A stretch of 6,706 bases of DNA from Nanosynbacter sp. (GCA_015257605.1 JABZJV010000031.1:1-6706); one strand, 5' to 3'; counted from the first letter of the stretch, positions 1-5,558 are shown. A program made the numbers and translations. Notes: generated by a model not told the origin, from the sequence alone.

Positions 1-114
1 ATCGGCTCAATTATTGAACCGGTAATGATCGTGCTGATGGGCGGCATGGTGGGGCTGATTGCCGCTAGCGTTATGATGCCAATTGCCGGCTTATCAACGA
101 GTATTAAACAATAA
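1..114 (+). CDS. pilC: Type IV pilus inner-membrane platform protein PilC (GspF family), C-terminal end only
   Basis: The window opens inside this gene; only the last 37 codons and a TAA stop are present. The residues include IEPVMIVLMGGMVGLIAAS, the closing stretch of the PilC/GspF/PulF family: a Glu-Pro before the last transmembrane helix, a Gly-rich hydrophobic helix, then a short polar tail (here ending STSIKQ). PilC is the polytopic inner-membrane platform that couples the PilB/PilT motor ATPases to pilin assembly and disassembly. It is followed 35 bases later by pilM on the same strand, the usual neighbourhood in monoderm and CPR pilus operons. The family call is strong because the motif is distinctive and the context agrees. 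The exact paralogue cannot be judged from so short a fragment. Confidence 0.88.
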   Translation: MGSIIEPVMIVLMGGMVGLIAASVMMPIAGLSTSIKQ

Positions 115-120
115 AACTTA

Positions 121-129
121 TGCTATACT
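121..129 (+). promoter_or_regulatory. Putative extended -10 promoter for pilM
   Basis: TGCTATACT fits the extended -10 pattern TGnTATAAT with one mismatch and ends 20 bases before the pilM start codon, in the 35-base gap after pilC. No convincing -35 hexamer lies 16-18 bases upstream, which is tolerated for extended -10 promoters. Transcription would begin near 136-137, leaving a leader of about 13 bases that still holds the AGGG at 141-144. It may add to readthrough from pilC rather than replace it. Confidence 0.5.
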
Positions 130-140
130 GTATATAGAAA

Positions 141-144
141 AGGG
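141..144 (+). promoter_or_regulatory. Ribosome binding site of pilM
   Basis: AGGG within GAAAAGGG, five bases before the ATG at 150. It is a weak but well-placed Shine-Dalgarno sequence, and it supports the ATG at 150 as the start. Confidence 0.55.
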
Positions 145-149
145 CATCC

Positions 150-1208
150 ATGGTAAAACTATTTTTCAAAGACAAACCGATCATCGGACTCGACATCAAT
201 TATACTGGTGTTAAAGTCATGGCCATCAACCAGAAACACGCTGACGTTCGCGGCTACGGCTCAGTCGATCTTGACCCGGTTAAGACACAGGAAGCGCTCG
301 ACACCGATGATCACGAGTATCTGCGCGAGCACATAGCCAATATGTTTCGAGATCGCATTATCGGCTCTCTGCCTTCTAACCACGTAGTAATTGGCTTGCC
401 GACGAGCCGCACTTATTCGCGCACCTTTACTCTACCAGCGAGCGAAGAAAAGCATATTGCCAGCACTGCTCAGCTAGAAGTCGAACGCTATATACCAGTA
501 CCGTCAGACTCGTTATATACTGACTACGAAATTATTAAGCGCACCAAAGAGACCCTGATGGTTGTCGTCTCGGCCGCACCGCGCGCGCTGGTTGATACAG
601 TTACGCAAGTTGCCAAGGAAGTCGATCTGCGTCCAGTTGCCGTTGAACCGAGCATGAATGCGGTCGCCCGCATCCTGACCAAAACCGAGGAAGGTAATCG
701 TACCACGCTAGTTATCGACGTCGGCGCCACCAGTACCGATATTGCCGTCCTGGAAGATTCAGCGATTCTCATTACCGGTTCGGCTAATGTCGGCGGCAAT
801 AACTTCACTCTAGATATCGCTAGTAAAATGCAAGTGTCGCTAGAAAAAGCTCACCAGTATAAAGTCCTCAACGGCCTCGGGCAAAGCGATGATCATGACA
901 AAATTGAAGCCGCCCTCAAACCAAGCCTCGGTCGTATCGTCGGAGAAGCCAAAAAGGTCATCCGTTACTACAGCGAACGTATTTCGGAGGATAAAAAAAT
1001 CGAGCAAATTCTTATCGTTGGCGGCGGTGCAAACATGCCAGGTATCGGCGAATACTTTACTAACGCTTTCATTTTACCGGCCCGCGTCGCTAGCCCGTGG
1101 CAAGATCTTGATTTCGGGTCGCTTGAGAAACCGCACCGCCAGTTTCGTCCGCGTTATATCACCGTCGCTGGTCTGGCTAGCGTACGGCCATCGGAGGTAA
1201 AAAAATGA
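150..1208 (+). CDS. pilM: Type IV pilus assembly protein PilM, actin-like ATPase
   Basis: This 352-residue protein matches the usual PilM length. It is a cytoplasmic actin/FtsA-fold protein that binds the N-terminal tail of PilN and links the inner-membrane alignment complex to the motor. The fold's nucleotide-binding motifs are visible: phosphate-1 loop PIIGLDINYTGVKVM (residues 10-24), phosphate-2 loop LVIDVGATSTDIAV (187-200) and the adenosine motif ILIVGGGANMPGIGEYF (287-303). The N-terminus, FFKDKPIIGLDI, is typical of PilM, which normally places its first strand within about 15 residues of the start. There is no signal peptide or membrane segment, as expected. The Gly of the common GLDIG motif is Asn here (N17), a mild deviation. 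The gene ends in ATGA shared with pilN, which argues for coupled translation. Confidence 0.95.
   Translation: MVKLFFKDKPIIGLDINYTGVKVMAINQKHADVRGYGSVDLDPVKTQEALDTDDHEYLREHIANMFRDRIIGSLPSNHVVIGLPTSRTYSRTFTLPASEEKHIASTAQLEVERYIPVPSDSLYTDYEIIKRTKETLMVVVSAAPRALVDTVTQVAKEVDLRPVAVEPSMNAVARILTKTEEGNRTTLVIDVGATSTDIAVLEDSAILITGSANVGGNNFTLDIASKMQVSLEKAHQYKVLNGLGQSDDHDKIEAALKPSLGRIVGEAKKVIRYYSERISEDKKIEQILIVGGGANMPGIGEYFTNAFILPARVASPWQDLDFGSLEKPHRQFRPRYITVAGLASVRPSEVKK
1193..1198 (+). promoter_or_regulatory. Strong ribosome binding site of pilN inside pilM
   Basis: GGAGGT lies within the last codons of pilM, six bases before the pilN ATG at 1205. It is a near-perfect Shine-Dalgarno sequence and fixes the pilN start. 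Confidence 0.8.
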
Positions 1209-1771
1209 TCAACCTACTTTCACCCGAAGAACGCAAGCAGATTAAGGCTGCCCGGGCTAACTCAATTTTAATGCGTTATGTTGTCATGTCGCTGATAGTT
1301 GTTGTGATTATCATAGTTGAGCTAATCAGCTCGTATTTTATGCTAGTATTCAACCAGTCTACCAGCAGAGAAACCATAAATGACAATCAAAGTAAATCTT
1401 CAGCCTTCAGCTCGGTCAAAAGCGATGCCGAAAAGTATCGTTCTAACCTGCGGGTAGCAAAATACATTCTTGACACTCAAGCGCCATATACTGATATTCT
1501 AAATGCGATTGCCAAGAGATTGCCAAACGGCGCTTCGCTCACTGGCATATCAATCGACCCGACGACTTTTGGAACTGCTTCCGTGCAAATTCAAACCCAC
1601 GTCAGTTCGTACGCGCAAGCCATTGAAGTCAAAAATAGCTTGCAAGAGACATCTATCAATAAAGTTAAAGTTTTTGACAGTGTTAGCCTATCAAACGCTA
1701 CGCACGAAATTGGCGACAATACATTTCAGGCAAATTACACTGTAATCTATTCAAAGAAGGTACTGCCATGA
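1205..1771 (+). CDS. pilN: Type IV pilus alignment protein PilN
   Basis: This is a 188-residue bitopic inner-membrane protein. The N-terminus MINLLSPEERKQIKAAR carries the conserved PilN tail INLLPxE, the segment known to dock onto PilM. One transmembrane helix follows (about residues 25-49, rich in Val and Ile). A polar, probably coiled-coil stretch (about 50-85) and an extracytoplasmic ferredoxin-like alpha/beta domain (about 90-185) complete it, as in the PilN/PulL/FimB group. PilN pairs with PilO to form the alignment subcomplex. It overlaps pilM by four bases at its start and pilO by four at its end. Sequence outside the N-terminal motif is not strongly conserved, but the motif, topology and position together make the call firm. 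Confidence 0.92.
   Translation: MINLLSPEERKQIKAARANSILMRYVVMSLIVVVIIIVELISSYFMLVFNQSTSRETINDNQSKSSAFSSVKSDAEKYRSNLRVAKYILDTQAPYTDILNAIAKRLPNGASLTGISIDPTTFGTASVQIQTHVSSYAQAIEVKNSLQETSINKVKVFDSVSLSNATHEIGDNTFQANYTVIYSKKVLP
1756..1760 (+). promoter_or_regulatory. Ribosome binding site of pilO
   Basis: GAAGG, seven bases before the ATG at 1768 and inside the pilN coding region. It is a moderate Shine-Dalgarno sequence that supports the ATGA-overlapping start. Confidence 0.5.
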
Positions 1772-2376
1772 AATTCGTTCTAAAACCAACTACATTCCGC
1801 ATTTTGCTTATCGTGAGCCTACTAGTTATTGCGGCAGCGGGCGCGGGCAGTTTCGTCTTCGGACACCAAGAGATTGTTAAATATGCAGAGGAAACCCGCA
1901 AACTCAATACCGAAGCGCAAGCCTCTAGCAACGAATTACAAGCCCTTTCAAGCCTCAAATCGAAACTAGACAACAGCAAAAACGACGTAAAACGCGCTGA
2001 ACAAATCGTTTCGACCAGCAAGAAATATCATTATCAAGATCAAATTGTCAGCGACATCGAAAATCACGCAAATAGTGCTGGTATTAAAATCGCTTCAATC
2101 GATTTTTCAGCAAATGAAAGCAAATCCAGCAGCTCATCAAGTTCATCGTCGTCTAGCACTGCTAAAAACACTAAAAAACCAGCGCCAGACGGCTTCAAAT
2201 CGGTTACTGCTACCGTTAACTTGAGTAATCCGGTATCTTATGAGCAAGCGTACATTTTCTTGCGCTCTTTAGAACAAGGGCTTTTCCGGATGCAAATTTC
2301 TAACCTAGCCTTAGCCAAGGACGACAACAATGGCATCACAGTTAGCGCACTAACTCTGGAGGTATATACAAAATAA
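1768..2376 (+). CDS. pilO: Type IV pilus alignment protein PilO
   Basis: This 202-residue bitopic protein is assigned as PilO. It has a short cytoplasmic N-terminus (KFVLKPTTFR), one transmembrane helix (about residues 11-31), a heptad-like helical region (about 35-85, rich in Lys, Glu, Ser and Leu) and a C-terminal alpha/beta domain (about 90-115 and 143-202). PilO forms heterodimers with PilN on the outer face of the cytoplasmic membrane and controls pilus dynamics. The assignment rests on topology, length, the PSYEQ-like stretch NPVSYEQAYIFLRSLEQ (residues 154-170), where PilO has a conserved helix, and the position after pilN. An oddity is a run of 11 serines (residues 120-130) followed by Lys/Pro-rich residues, apparently a flexible linker inserted in the periplasmic-type domain. 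The start overlaps pilN by ATGA. Confidence 0.85.
   Translation: MKFVLKPTTFRILLIVSLLVIAAAGAGSFVFGHQEIVKYAEETRKLNTEAQASSNELQALSSLKSKLDNSKNDVKRAEQIVSTSKKYHYQDQIVSDIENHANSAGIKIASIDFSANESKSSSSSSSSSSSTAKNTKKPAPDGFKSVTATVNLSNPVSYEQAYIFLRSLEQGLFRMQISNLALAKDDNNGITVSALTLEVYTK
2125..2157 (+). repeat. Poly-serine tract (11 Ser codons) within pilO
   Basis: Eleven consecutive serine codons use all six synonymous forms (TCC, AGC, AGC, TCA, TCA, AGT, TCA, TCG, TCG, TCT, AGC). The DNA is therefore not a simple repeat, and replication slippage is unlikely to be maintaining it. The tract encodes a flexible linker at residues 120-130 of PilO. Confidence 0.9.
2358..2363 (+). promoter_or_regulatory. Ribosome binding site for the 91-residue membrane protein gene
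   Basis: GGAGGT near the end of pilO, 12 bases before the ATG at 2376. The motif is strong but the spacing is longer than ideal. The TAATG stop/start overlap could help by reinitiation. Confidence 0.5.
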
Positions 2377-2651
2377 TGGAAGTCTCAGACGCATTTCGCA
2401 TTCTCGGCGCAAAGACAGCTAAATTCTTTGGCCGGTATCACTTTTTATTGTTTTTCATGTTAGCTGCTGGCGGATTGTCAGTTGCTACCATCCTACTCTA
2501 CCAAACACTCACTACGCCAGCAGAAGAACCGCAAGCTAGCACCTCCGCTAGTTTTGATGATACTACCATCAAACGCATCCGCAAGCTAAAATCAGCTGGC
2601 AATGCACCGAGCACACCGCCGCCAGCCAACGATAGGACAAACCCGTTTTAG
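2376..2651 (+). CDS. Small single-pass membrane protein of the pilus operon, function unknown
   Basis: I do not recognise a named family for this 91-residue protein. It has a cytoplasmic N-terminus of about 20 residues (MEVSDAFRILGAKTAKFFGR), one clear transmembrane helix (about residues 22-44), then an external tail of about 45 residues. The tail is acidic and Thr/Ser-rich at first, has a basic patch TTIKRIRKLKS (63-73), and ends Pro-rich with NDRTNPF. It lacks a Cys, so it is not a lipoprotein. The start shares one base with the pilO stop (TAATG), and the next gene begins three bases after its stop, so it is firmly in the operon. It sits where diderm clusters have pilP, which makes an accessory role in the PilN/PilO complex plausible, but this is inferred from position and topology alone. 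Confidence 0.75.
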   Translation: MEVSDAFRILGAKTAKFFGRYHFLLFFMLAAGGLSVATILLYQTLTTPAEEPQASTSASFDDTTIKRIRKLKSAGNAPSTPPPANDRTNPF

Positions 2652-2654
2652 TCT

Positions 2655-3233
2655 ATGATTTTACTCGGTTCAGCGGTACTCAATGCAGAAATATTCAGCA
2701 TTCAAACTGGCGGCAAGGTAGCGCGCACAACCCGCGCAATCATTAATCCTGCCAATCTGCAAATTATCGCCTTCGAAGTGTCAGGGCCGCTAATTCAGCA
2801 ACACCCCGCGCTGATGTTGCTTAGCGATGTCCGCGAACTGAGCAATATGGGCTTCATTGTCGACGACATCGACCAATTCATAGCTCCGACCGACGTTGTG
2901 CGCGTCAACGATGTCTACCAGCTAAAGTTTGATATCATCGGCAAACTAGTACTTGACGAAAAACGCCATAAACTTGGTAAAGTCATCGACTTCACAATAG
3001 ATACCACACAGTTTCTCATTATGCAGCTATCGGTCAAGCGGCCGCTACTGCGTAGTTTCAATGATACTGAGATTTTGGTACATCGCAGCCAGATTATCGA
3101 GATCAATAACGATTCAATTGTTGTTCATTCCCAAGCTAAAGCCCCTGAGCCAGAACTTCACGAAGTAGTCGGTAGCTACATCAATCCGTTCCGCAAACCA
3201 AAGCAGGCTCGACAGAATTCGGATATTGATTAG
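2655..3233 (+). CDS. PRC-barrel domain protein with two barrel-like repeats
   Basis: This 192-residue soluble protein has no signal peptide or membrane helix. Two PRC-barrel-like units can be seen: residues about 10-80, opening AEIFSIQTGGKVARTTRAII, and about 93-160, opening VLDEKRHKLGKVIDFTI. Both show the family pattern of a hydrophobic strand, Gly-Lys-Val, another strand and a later hydrophobic strand. PRC-barrels occur in RimM, in photosynthetic reaction centre H subunits and in many small proteins of unknown role. A polar C-terminal tail (about 161-192) contains YINPFRKP. The gene starts three bases after the preceding stop, without a convincing ribosome site, so translation probably depends on coupling. 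Its stop overlaps that of convergent recX by four bases. Its role in pilus biology is unknown. The domain call is fairly sure for the second unit, less so for the first. Confidence 0.78.
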   Translation: MILLGSAVLNAEIFSIQTGGKVARTTRAIINPANLQIIAFEVSGPLIQQHPALMLLSDVRELSNMGFIVDDIDQFIAPTDVVRVNDVYQLKFDIIGKLVLDEKRHKLGKVIDFTIDTTQFLIMQLSVKRPLLRSFNDTEILVHRSQIIEINNDSIVVHSQAKAPEPELHEVVGSYINPFRKPKQARQNSDID

Positions 3234-3904
3234 CAATCTTCTCGGCGCAAAGCGGTTTTGATATCATCAAAGCTAAATCCCTGGCGCGCTAGATATTGCA
3301 TAAACTTTTGCTCATCAGAGTAACGCTGGCGTTTTTTAGCAATAACTTTAGTCAGCTCGCTGGGATCATTACGCGACGAATCTGCGATTACCGAATCAAT
3401 GATTGTCTGTGCTATACCTTTTGCCGCCAATTCGCTACGCAGTTTTCGCATAGATACGCCTTTAATCTGATGCCGATTCTCAACCCACCAGTTAGCAAAT
3501 TTTTGATCGTCAACATAGCCACGCGCTTGTAATTTCGCAAAAACACGCTCTGCCACAGTTTTAGCGACACCTGGCTTTTCCGCTAACTTACCAGTTTTTC
3601 TATTTTTATATTTACGAGCCAATGTTTTACGATAAAGATAATCACGTACTTCACTGCTACTACGCGGTCGCATCAACACATACTCAAGTGCTCGGGCATA
3701 TATTTTGCCGAATTCACTCTCTTGCTTGAGATTAGCTAACTCCTCTTTCGATAAAACCTGGCCAGCTTTAATTCCAAGATCAACAACCTGCGAAATATCC
3801 AGACTAAAATCATATTTGCCATCAATATACACATTGACGCGATCCAAATCGCGGATTTGCGGCGAAAGCGCCGTCACAGTATATCGTTCTTGCTGCTGGG
3901 CCAT
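3230..3904 (-). CDS. recX: Regulatory protein RecX, modulator of RecA
   Basis: RecX binds RecA filaments and limits or reshapes recombinase activity. This 224-residue version resembles the longer Firmicutes type. An N-terminal extension (about 1-65, with DRVNVYIDGKYDFSLD at 21-36) precedes tandem three-helix RecX repeats. Diagnostic pieces are RPRSSSEVRDYL (79-90), GYVDDQKFANWWVENR (129-144) and RQGFSFDDIKTAL (207-219). A strongly basic insert (about 92-112, including RKYKNRKTGK) lies in the first repeat and is longer than I expect for the family. The gene lies 140 bases downstream of recA on the same strand, the classic arrangement. A perfect TATAAT box ends only six bases before the ATG and no Shine-Dalgarno sequence is present, so the gene probably has its own leaderless transcript. 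Its stop codon overlaps that of the opposing PRC-barrel gene. Confidence 0.93.
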   Translation of the reverse strand: MAQQQERYTVTALSPQIRDLDRVNVYIDGKYDFSLDISQVVDLGIKAGQVLSKEELANLKQESEFGKIYARALEYVLMRPRSSSEVRDYLYRKTLARKYKNRKTGKLAEKPGVAKTVAERVFAKLQARGYVDDQKFANWWVENRHQIKGVSMRKLRSELAAKGIAQTIIDSVIADSSRNDPSELTKVIAKKRQRYSDEQKFMQYLARQGFSFDDIKTALRREDC

Positions 3905-3910
3905 ATCATT

Positions 3911-3916
3911 ATTATA
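3911..3916 (-). promoter_or_regulatory. Predicted -10 box of recX, giving a leaderless mRNA
   Basis: On the minus strand a perfect TATAAT is followed by AATGAT and then the recX ATG at 3904. Transcription normally begins about seven bases after the box, which would put the first nucleotide at or next to the A of the start codon. There is no Shine-Dalgarno sequence in front of the ATG. I found no clear -35 or extended -10 TG. Confidence 0.6.
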
Positions 3917-4014
3917 GCTGAAAAAGCGGCCATTTACCGACTAGCAAGCTACTATGGTTCGCATAAATTATCAGAGTATTCAAAGACACCACACCACTAA
4001 ACTTAGCTCGAATA

Positions 4015-4048
4015 TACTTCTAGCGGGCTGTTTTCTTTTTACTTCTAG
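4015..4048. repeat. Nine-base direct repeat around the recA stop codon
   Basis: TACTTCTAG occurs at 4015-4023 and again at 4040-4048, 25 bases apart. On the minus strand the second copy contains the recA stop codon. The copies flank an A-rich stretch (minus strand) and a GC-rich CAGCCCGC. This may be a short slippage duplication. No function is evident. The rest of the 140-base recA-recX spacer shows no gene, no strong terminator hairpin and no recognisable LexA box, only the recX -10 box at its end. Confidence 0.5.
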
Positions 4049-5088
4049 TCTTTCGGTTCTGGTTCAGCAACCTTTTCGCGAACTTTAGCGTCAATCTCAG
4101 CCAGGACTTCTGGATTTTCTTTCAAGTATCTTTTAGTAGCTTCGCGGCCTTGGCCGATCGTTGCATCATTATACTTATAAAACGCTCCAGATTTGCTCAA
4201 GATTCCGTACTGAACACCCAGATCGACAACATCGCCCGTCTTGCTGATACCTTCGTTATACATGATATCGAACTCAGCCGTGCGGAATGGCGGCGCAATT
4301 TTGTTCTTGACGATCTTGACGCGCGTACGATTCCCGCGGATCTCATCGCCGTCCTTAATTTGCCCAATCCGGCGAATGTCTGCTCGCACCGATGCATAAA
4401 ACTTAAGCGCATTACCGCCAGTAGTTGTCTCGGGGTTGCCGAACATCACACCGATTTTCATGCGGATTTGATTAATAAAGATTACTGTAGCCTTCGACTT
4501 GTTAATAATACCGGTTAGTTTGCGTAGTGCTTGGCTCATTAATCGTGCTTGCAAACCCATGTGCGAATCGCCCATGTCACCGTCGATTTCAGCTTGCGGC
4601 ACCAACGCCGCTACCGAATCAACTACTATTAGGTCAACGGCATTTGAGCGCACAAGTGTTTCGACGATTTCCAGCGCTTGCTCGCCGTTGTCGGGCTGCG
4701 ATACTAGCAAATTATCAGTGTCAACGCCAAGCCGTTTAGCATATGCTGGATCAAGCGCATGCTCAGCATCAATAAAGGCTGCCGTCCCGCCTTGTTTTTG
4801 CATTTCGGCGATAGCATGCAGTGTCAAGGTTGTCTTACCGCTCGACTCTGGACCATAAATCTCGATAATTCGACCTTTCGGATAACCGCCGCCCAGCGCC
4901 AAATCTAAGCTCAGACTACCACTTGGCAATAGCTCGACGTCAACTTTTTTAGCCTCTCCTAGCTTCATGATTGAGCCGTCGCCGAATTGCTTGGTAATCT
5001 GCTCCATCGCCAAACCCAACGCCTTTAACTTGCCGTCGTCAGCCGCTGGCTTATCTGCAGATGTTTTTGGTTCGCTTTTCTTCGCCAT
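4045..5088 (-). CDS. recA: Recombinase RecA
   Basis: RecA forms ATP-dependent filaments on single-stranded DNA and drives strand exchange, and in many bacteria it triggers LexA cleavage. At 347 residues it is of normal length. Visible landmarks are the Walker A loop GPESSGKT (79-86), the catalytic Glu in FIDAEHALDP (E109), Walker B LIVVD (153-157), DNA-binding loop L1 around EIDGDMGDSHMG (167-178) and loop L2 within NQIRMKIGVMFGNPETTTGG (206-225). The C-terminus is short and ends in an acidic Glu/Pro/Lys tail. The N-terminus carries about 13 more residues than the E. coli protein, rich in Lys, Ala and Ser. The start is supported by AAAGGGGAG just upstream and a TATAAT box. recX follows downstream, and a pilin gene diverges from its promoter region. 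I see no LexA-type operator here. Confidence 0.99.
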   Translation of the reverse strand: MAKKSEPKTSADKPAADDGKLKALGLAMEQITKQFGDGSIMKLGEAKKVDVELLPSGSLSLDLALGGGYPKGRIIEIYGPESSGKTTLTLHAIAEMQKQGGTAAFIDAEHALDPAYAKRLGVDTDNLLVSQPDNGEQALEIVETLVRSNAVDLIVVDSVAALVPQAEIDGDMGDSHMGLQARLMSQALRKLTGIINKSKATVIFINQIRMKIGVMFGNPETTTGGNALKFYASVRADIRRIGQIKDGDEIRGNRTRVKIVKNKIAPPFRTAEFDIMYNEGISKTGDVVDLGVQYGILSKSGAFYKYNDATIGQGREATKRYLKENPEVLAEIDAKVREKVAEPEPKD

Positions 5089-5090
5089 AT

Positions 5091-5100
5091 CTCCCCTTTC
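5091..5100 (-). promoter_or_regulatory. Ribosome binding site of recA
   Basis: On the minus strand GAAAGGGGAG ends two bases before the ATG at 5088. The AAGGGG core is four bases away. This fixes the recA start. Confidence 0.7.
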
Positions 5101-5115
5101 TTGCTGATATCTTTA

Positions 5116-5121
5116 ATTATA
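5116..5121 (-). promoter_or_regulatory. Predicted -10 box of recA
   Basis: A perfect TATAAT on the minus strand, with a start expected near 5109 and a leader of about 20 bases that keeps the ribosome site. The -35 position (about 5139-5144) holds TACCAA, a poor match, and it overlaps the -10 box of the divergent pilin gene. Confidence 0.6.
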
Positions 5122-5139
5122 CATGAGCGACGCAGTTTT

Positions 5140-5148
5140 TGGTATAAT
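5140..5148 (+). promoter_or_regulatory. Predicted extended -10 promoter of the pilin gene, giving a leaderless mRNA
   Basis: TGGTATAAT is a perfect extended -10 element. Its last base lies seven bases before the ATG at 5156, so transcription should begin at or within a base of the start codon. No Shine-Dalgarno sequence precedes any of the three in-frame ATGs (5123, 5147, 5156). The two upstream ATGs lie before or inside the -10 box and would not be transcribed from this promoter. Confidence 0.65.
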
Positions 5149-5155
5149 GGTAAAT

Positions 5156-5554
5156 ATGAAACAAAACGGCTTCACAGTTATTGAACTTCTACTGGTGATA
5201 GTTTTACTTGGAGTTGGCAGCTGGCTATTTTTTAATGAAAAAGCAACTATCGATGCCACTGCTCGCGACAATCAGCGTAAAGTCGCTATCAACGCGATGT
5301 ATTACGGATTGGAAGAGTATTTCTACGCTAAAAACGGCTATTATCCGGCTTCGATTGACAGCAAAACGCTGCGCACCGTCGACCCTGCTCTTTTCACTGA
5401 TCCGAAAGGCAAAAAACTTGGCAACAGCGGCAGCAACTACGTCTACGAATCAACAGGCTGCAATAACGAAAATCGATGCACTGGCTACACGCTACGTAGT
5501 TCAATGGAACGTGAAGATACTTACACCAAGACTAATCGCGATCACAAGAAATAA
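5156..5554 (+). CDS. Type IV pilin-like protein (class III signal peptide), lone gene
   Basis: This 132-residue prepilin is read from the ATG at 5156. It has a short charged leader MKQNG, a prepilin peptidase site between G5 and F6, and a mature N-terminus FTVIELLLVIVLLGVG with the conserved Glu at mature position 5. The hydrophobic helix runs to about residue 26. A polar helix follows (TARDNQRKVAINAMYYGLEE, 35-54), then YYP and a small C-terminal domain. Two cysteines (102 and 108) may close a small disulfide loop, as at the pilin C-terminus. The tail after about residue 114 is very charged and probably disordered. An in-frame ATG at 5123 would add 11 residues, but it lies upstream of the predicted promoter and would give an atypically long leader. 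Whether it is a major or minor pilin cannot be told. It is detached from the pilC-pilO operon. Confidence 0.88.
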   Translation: MKQNGFTVIELLLVIVLLGVGSWLFFNEKATIDATARDNQRKVAINAMYYGLEEYFYAKNGYYPASIDSKTLRTVDPALFTDPKGKKLGNSGSNYVYESTGCNNENRCTGYTLRSSMEREDTYTKTNRDHKK

Positions 5555-5558
5555 TCAG

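Noticed and set aside
524..808. Other long open frames antisense to or overlapping the pilus, recA and recX genes
   Set aside because: Their translations show no family features, and they lie entirely inside well-supported genes, so they are shadows of the coding strand.
3257..3271. Inverted repeat TTTGAT-ATC-ATCAAA as a terminator for the pilus operon
   Set aside because: It is AT-rich, lies within recX codons and has no following U-tract. It is probably coincidental coding sequence.
3917..3945. Possible intrinsic terminator for recA on the minus strand (CGG/CCG followed by five T)
   Set aside because: The stem is only three base pairs with a mismatch next to it, too weak to call despite the T-run.
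5123..5155. Upstream in-frame ATG codons of the pilin gene as the true start
   Set aside because: They lie before or inside the predicted -10 box, have no ribosome site, and would give an atypical prepilin leader. The ATG at 5156 gives the canonical MKQNG leader.
5089..5155. A LexA/SOS operator in the recA promoter region
   Set aside because: I found neither a CGAACATATGTTCG-like nor a CTGTATATATATACAG-like dyad in the gap.
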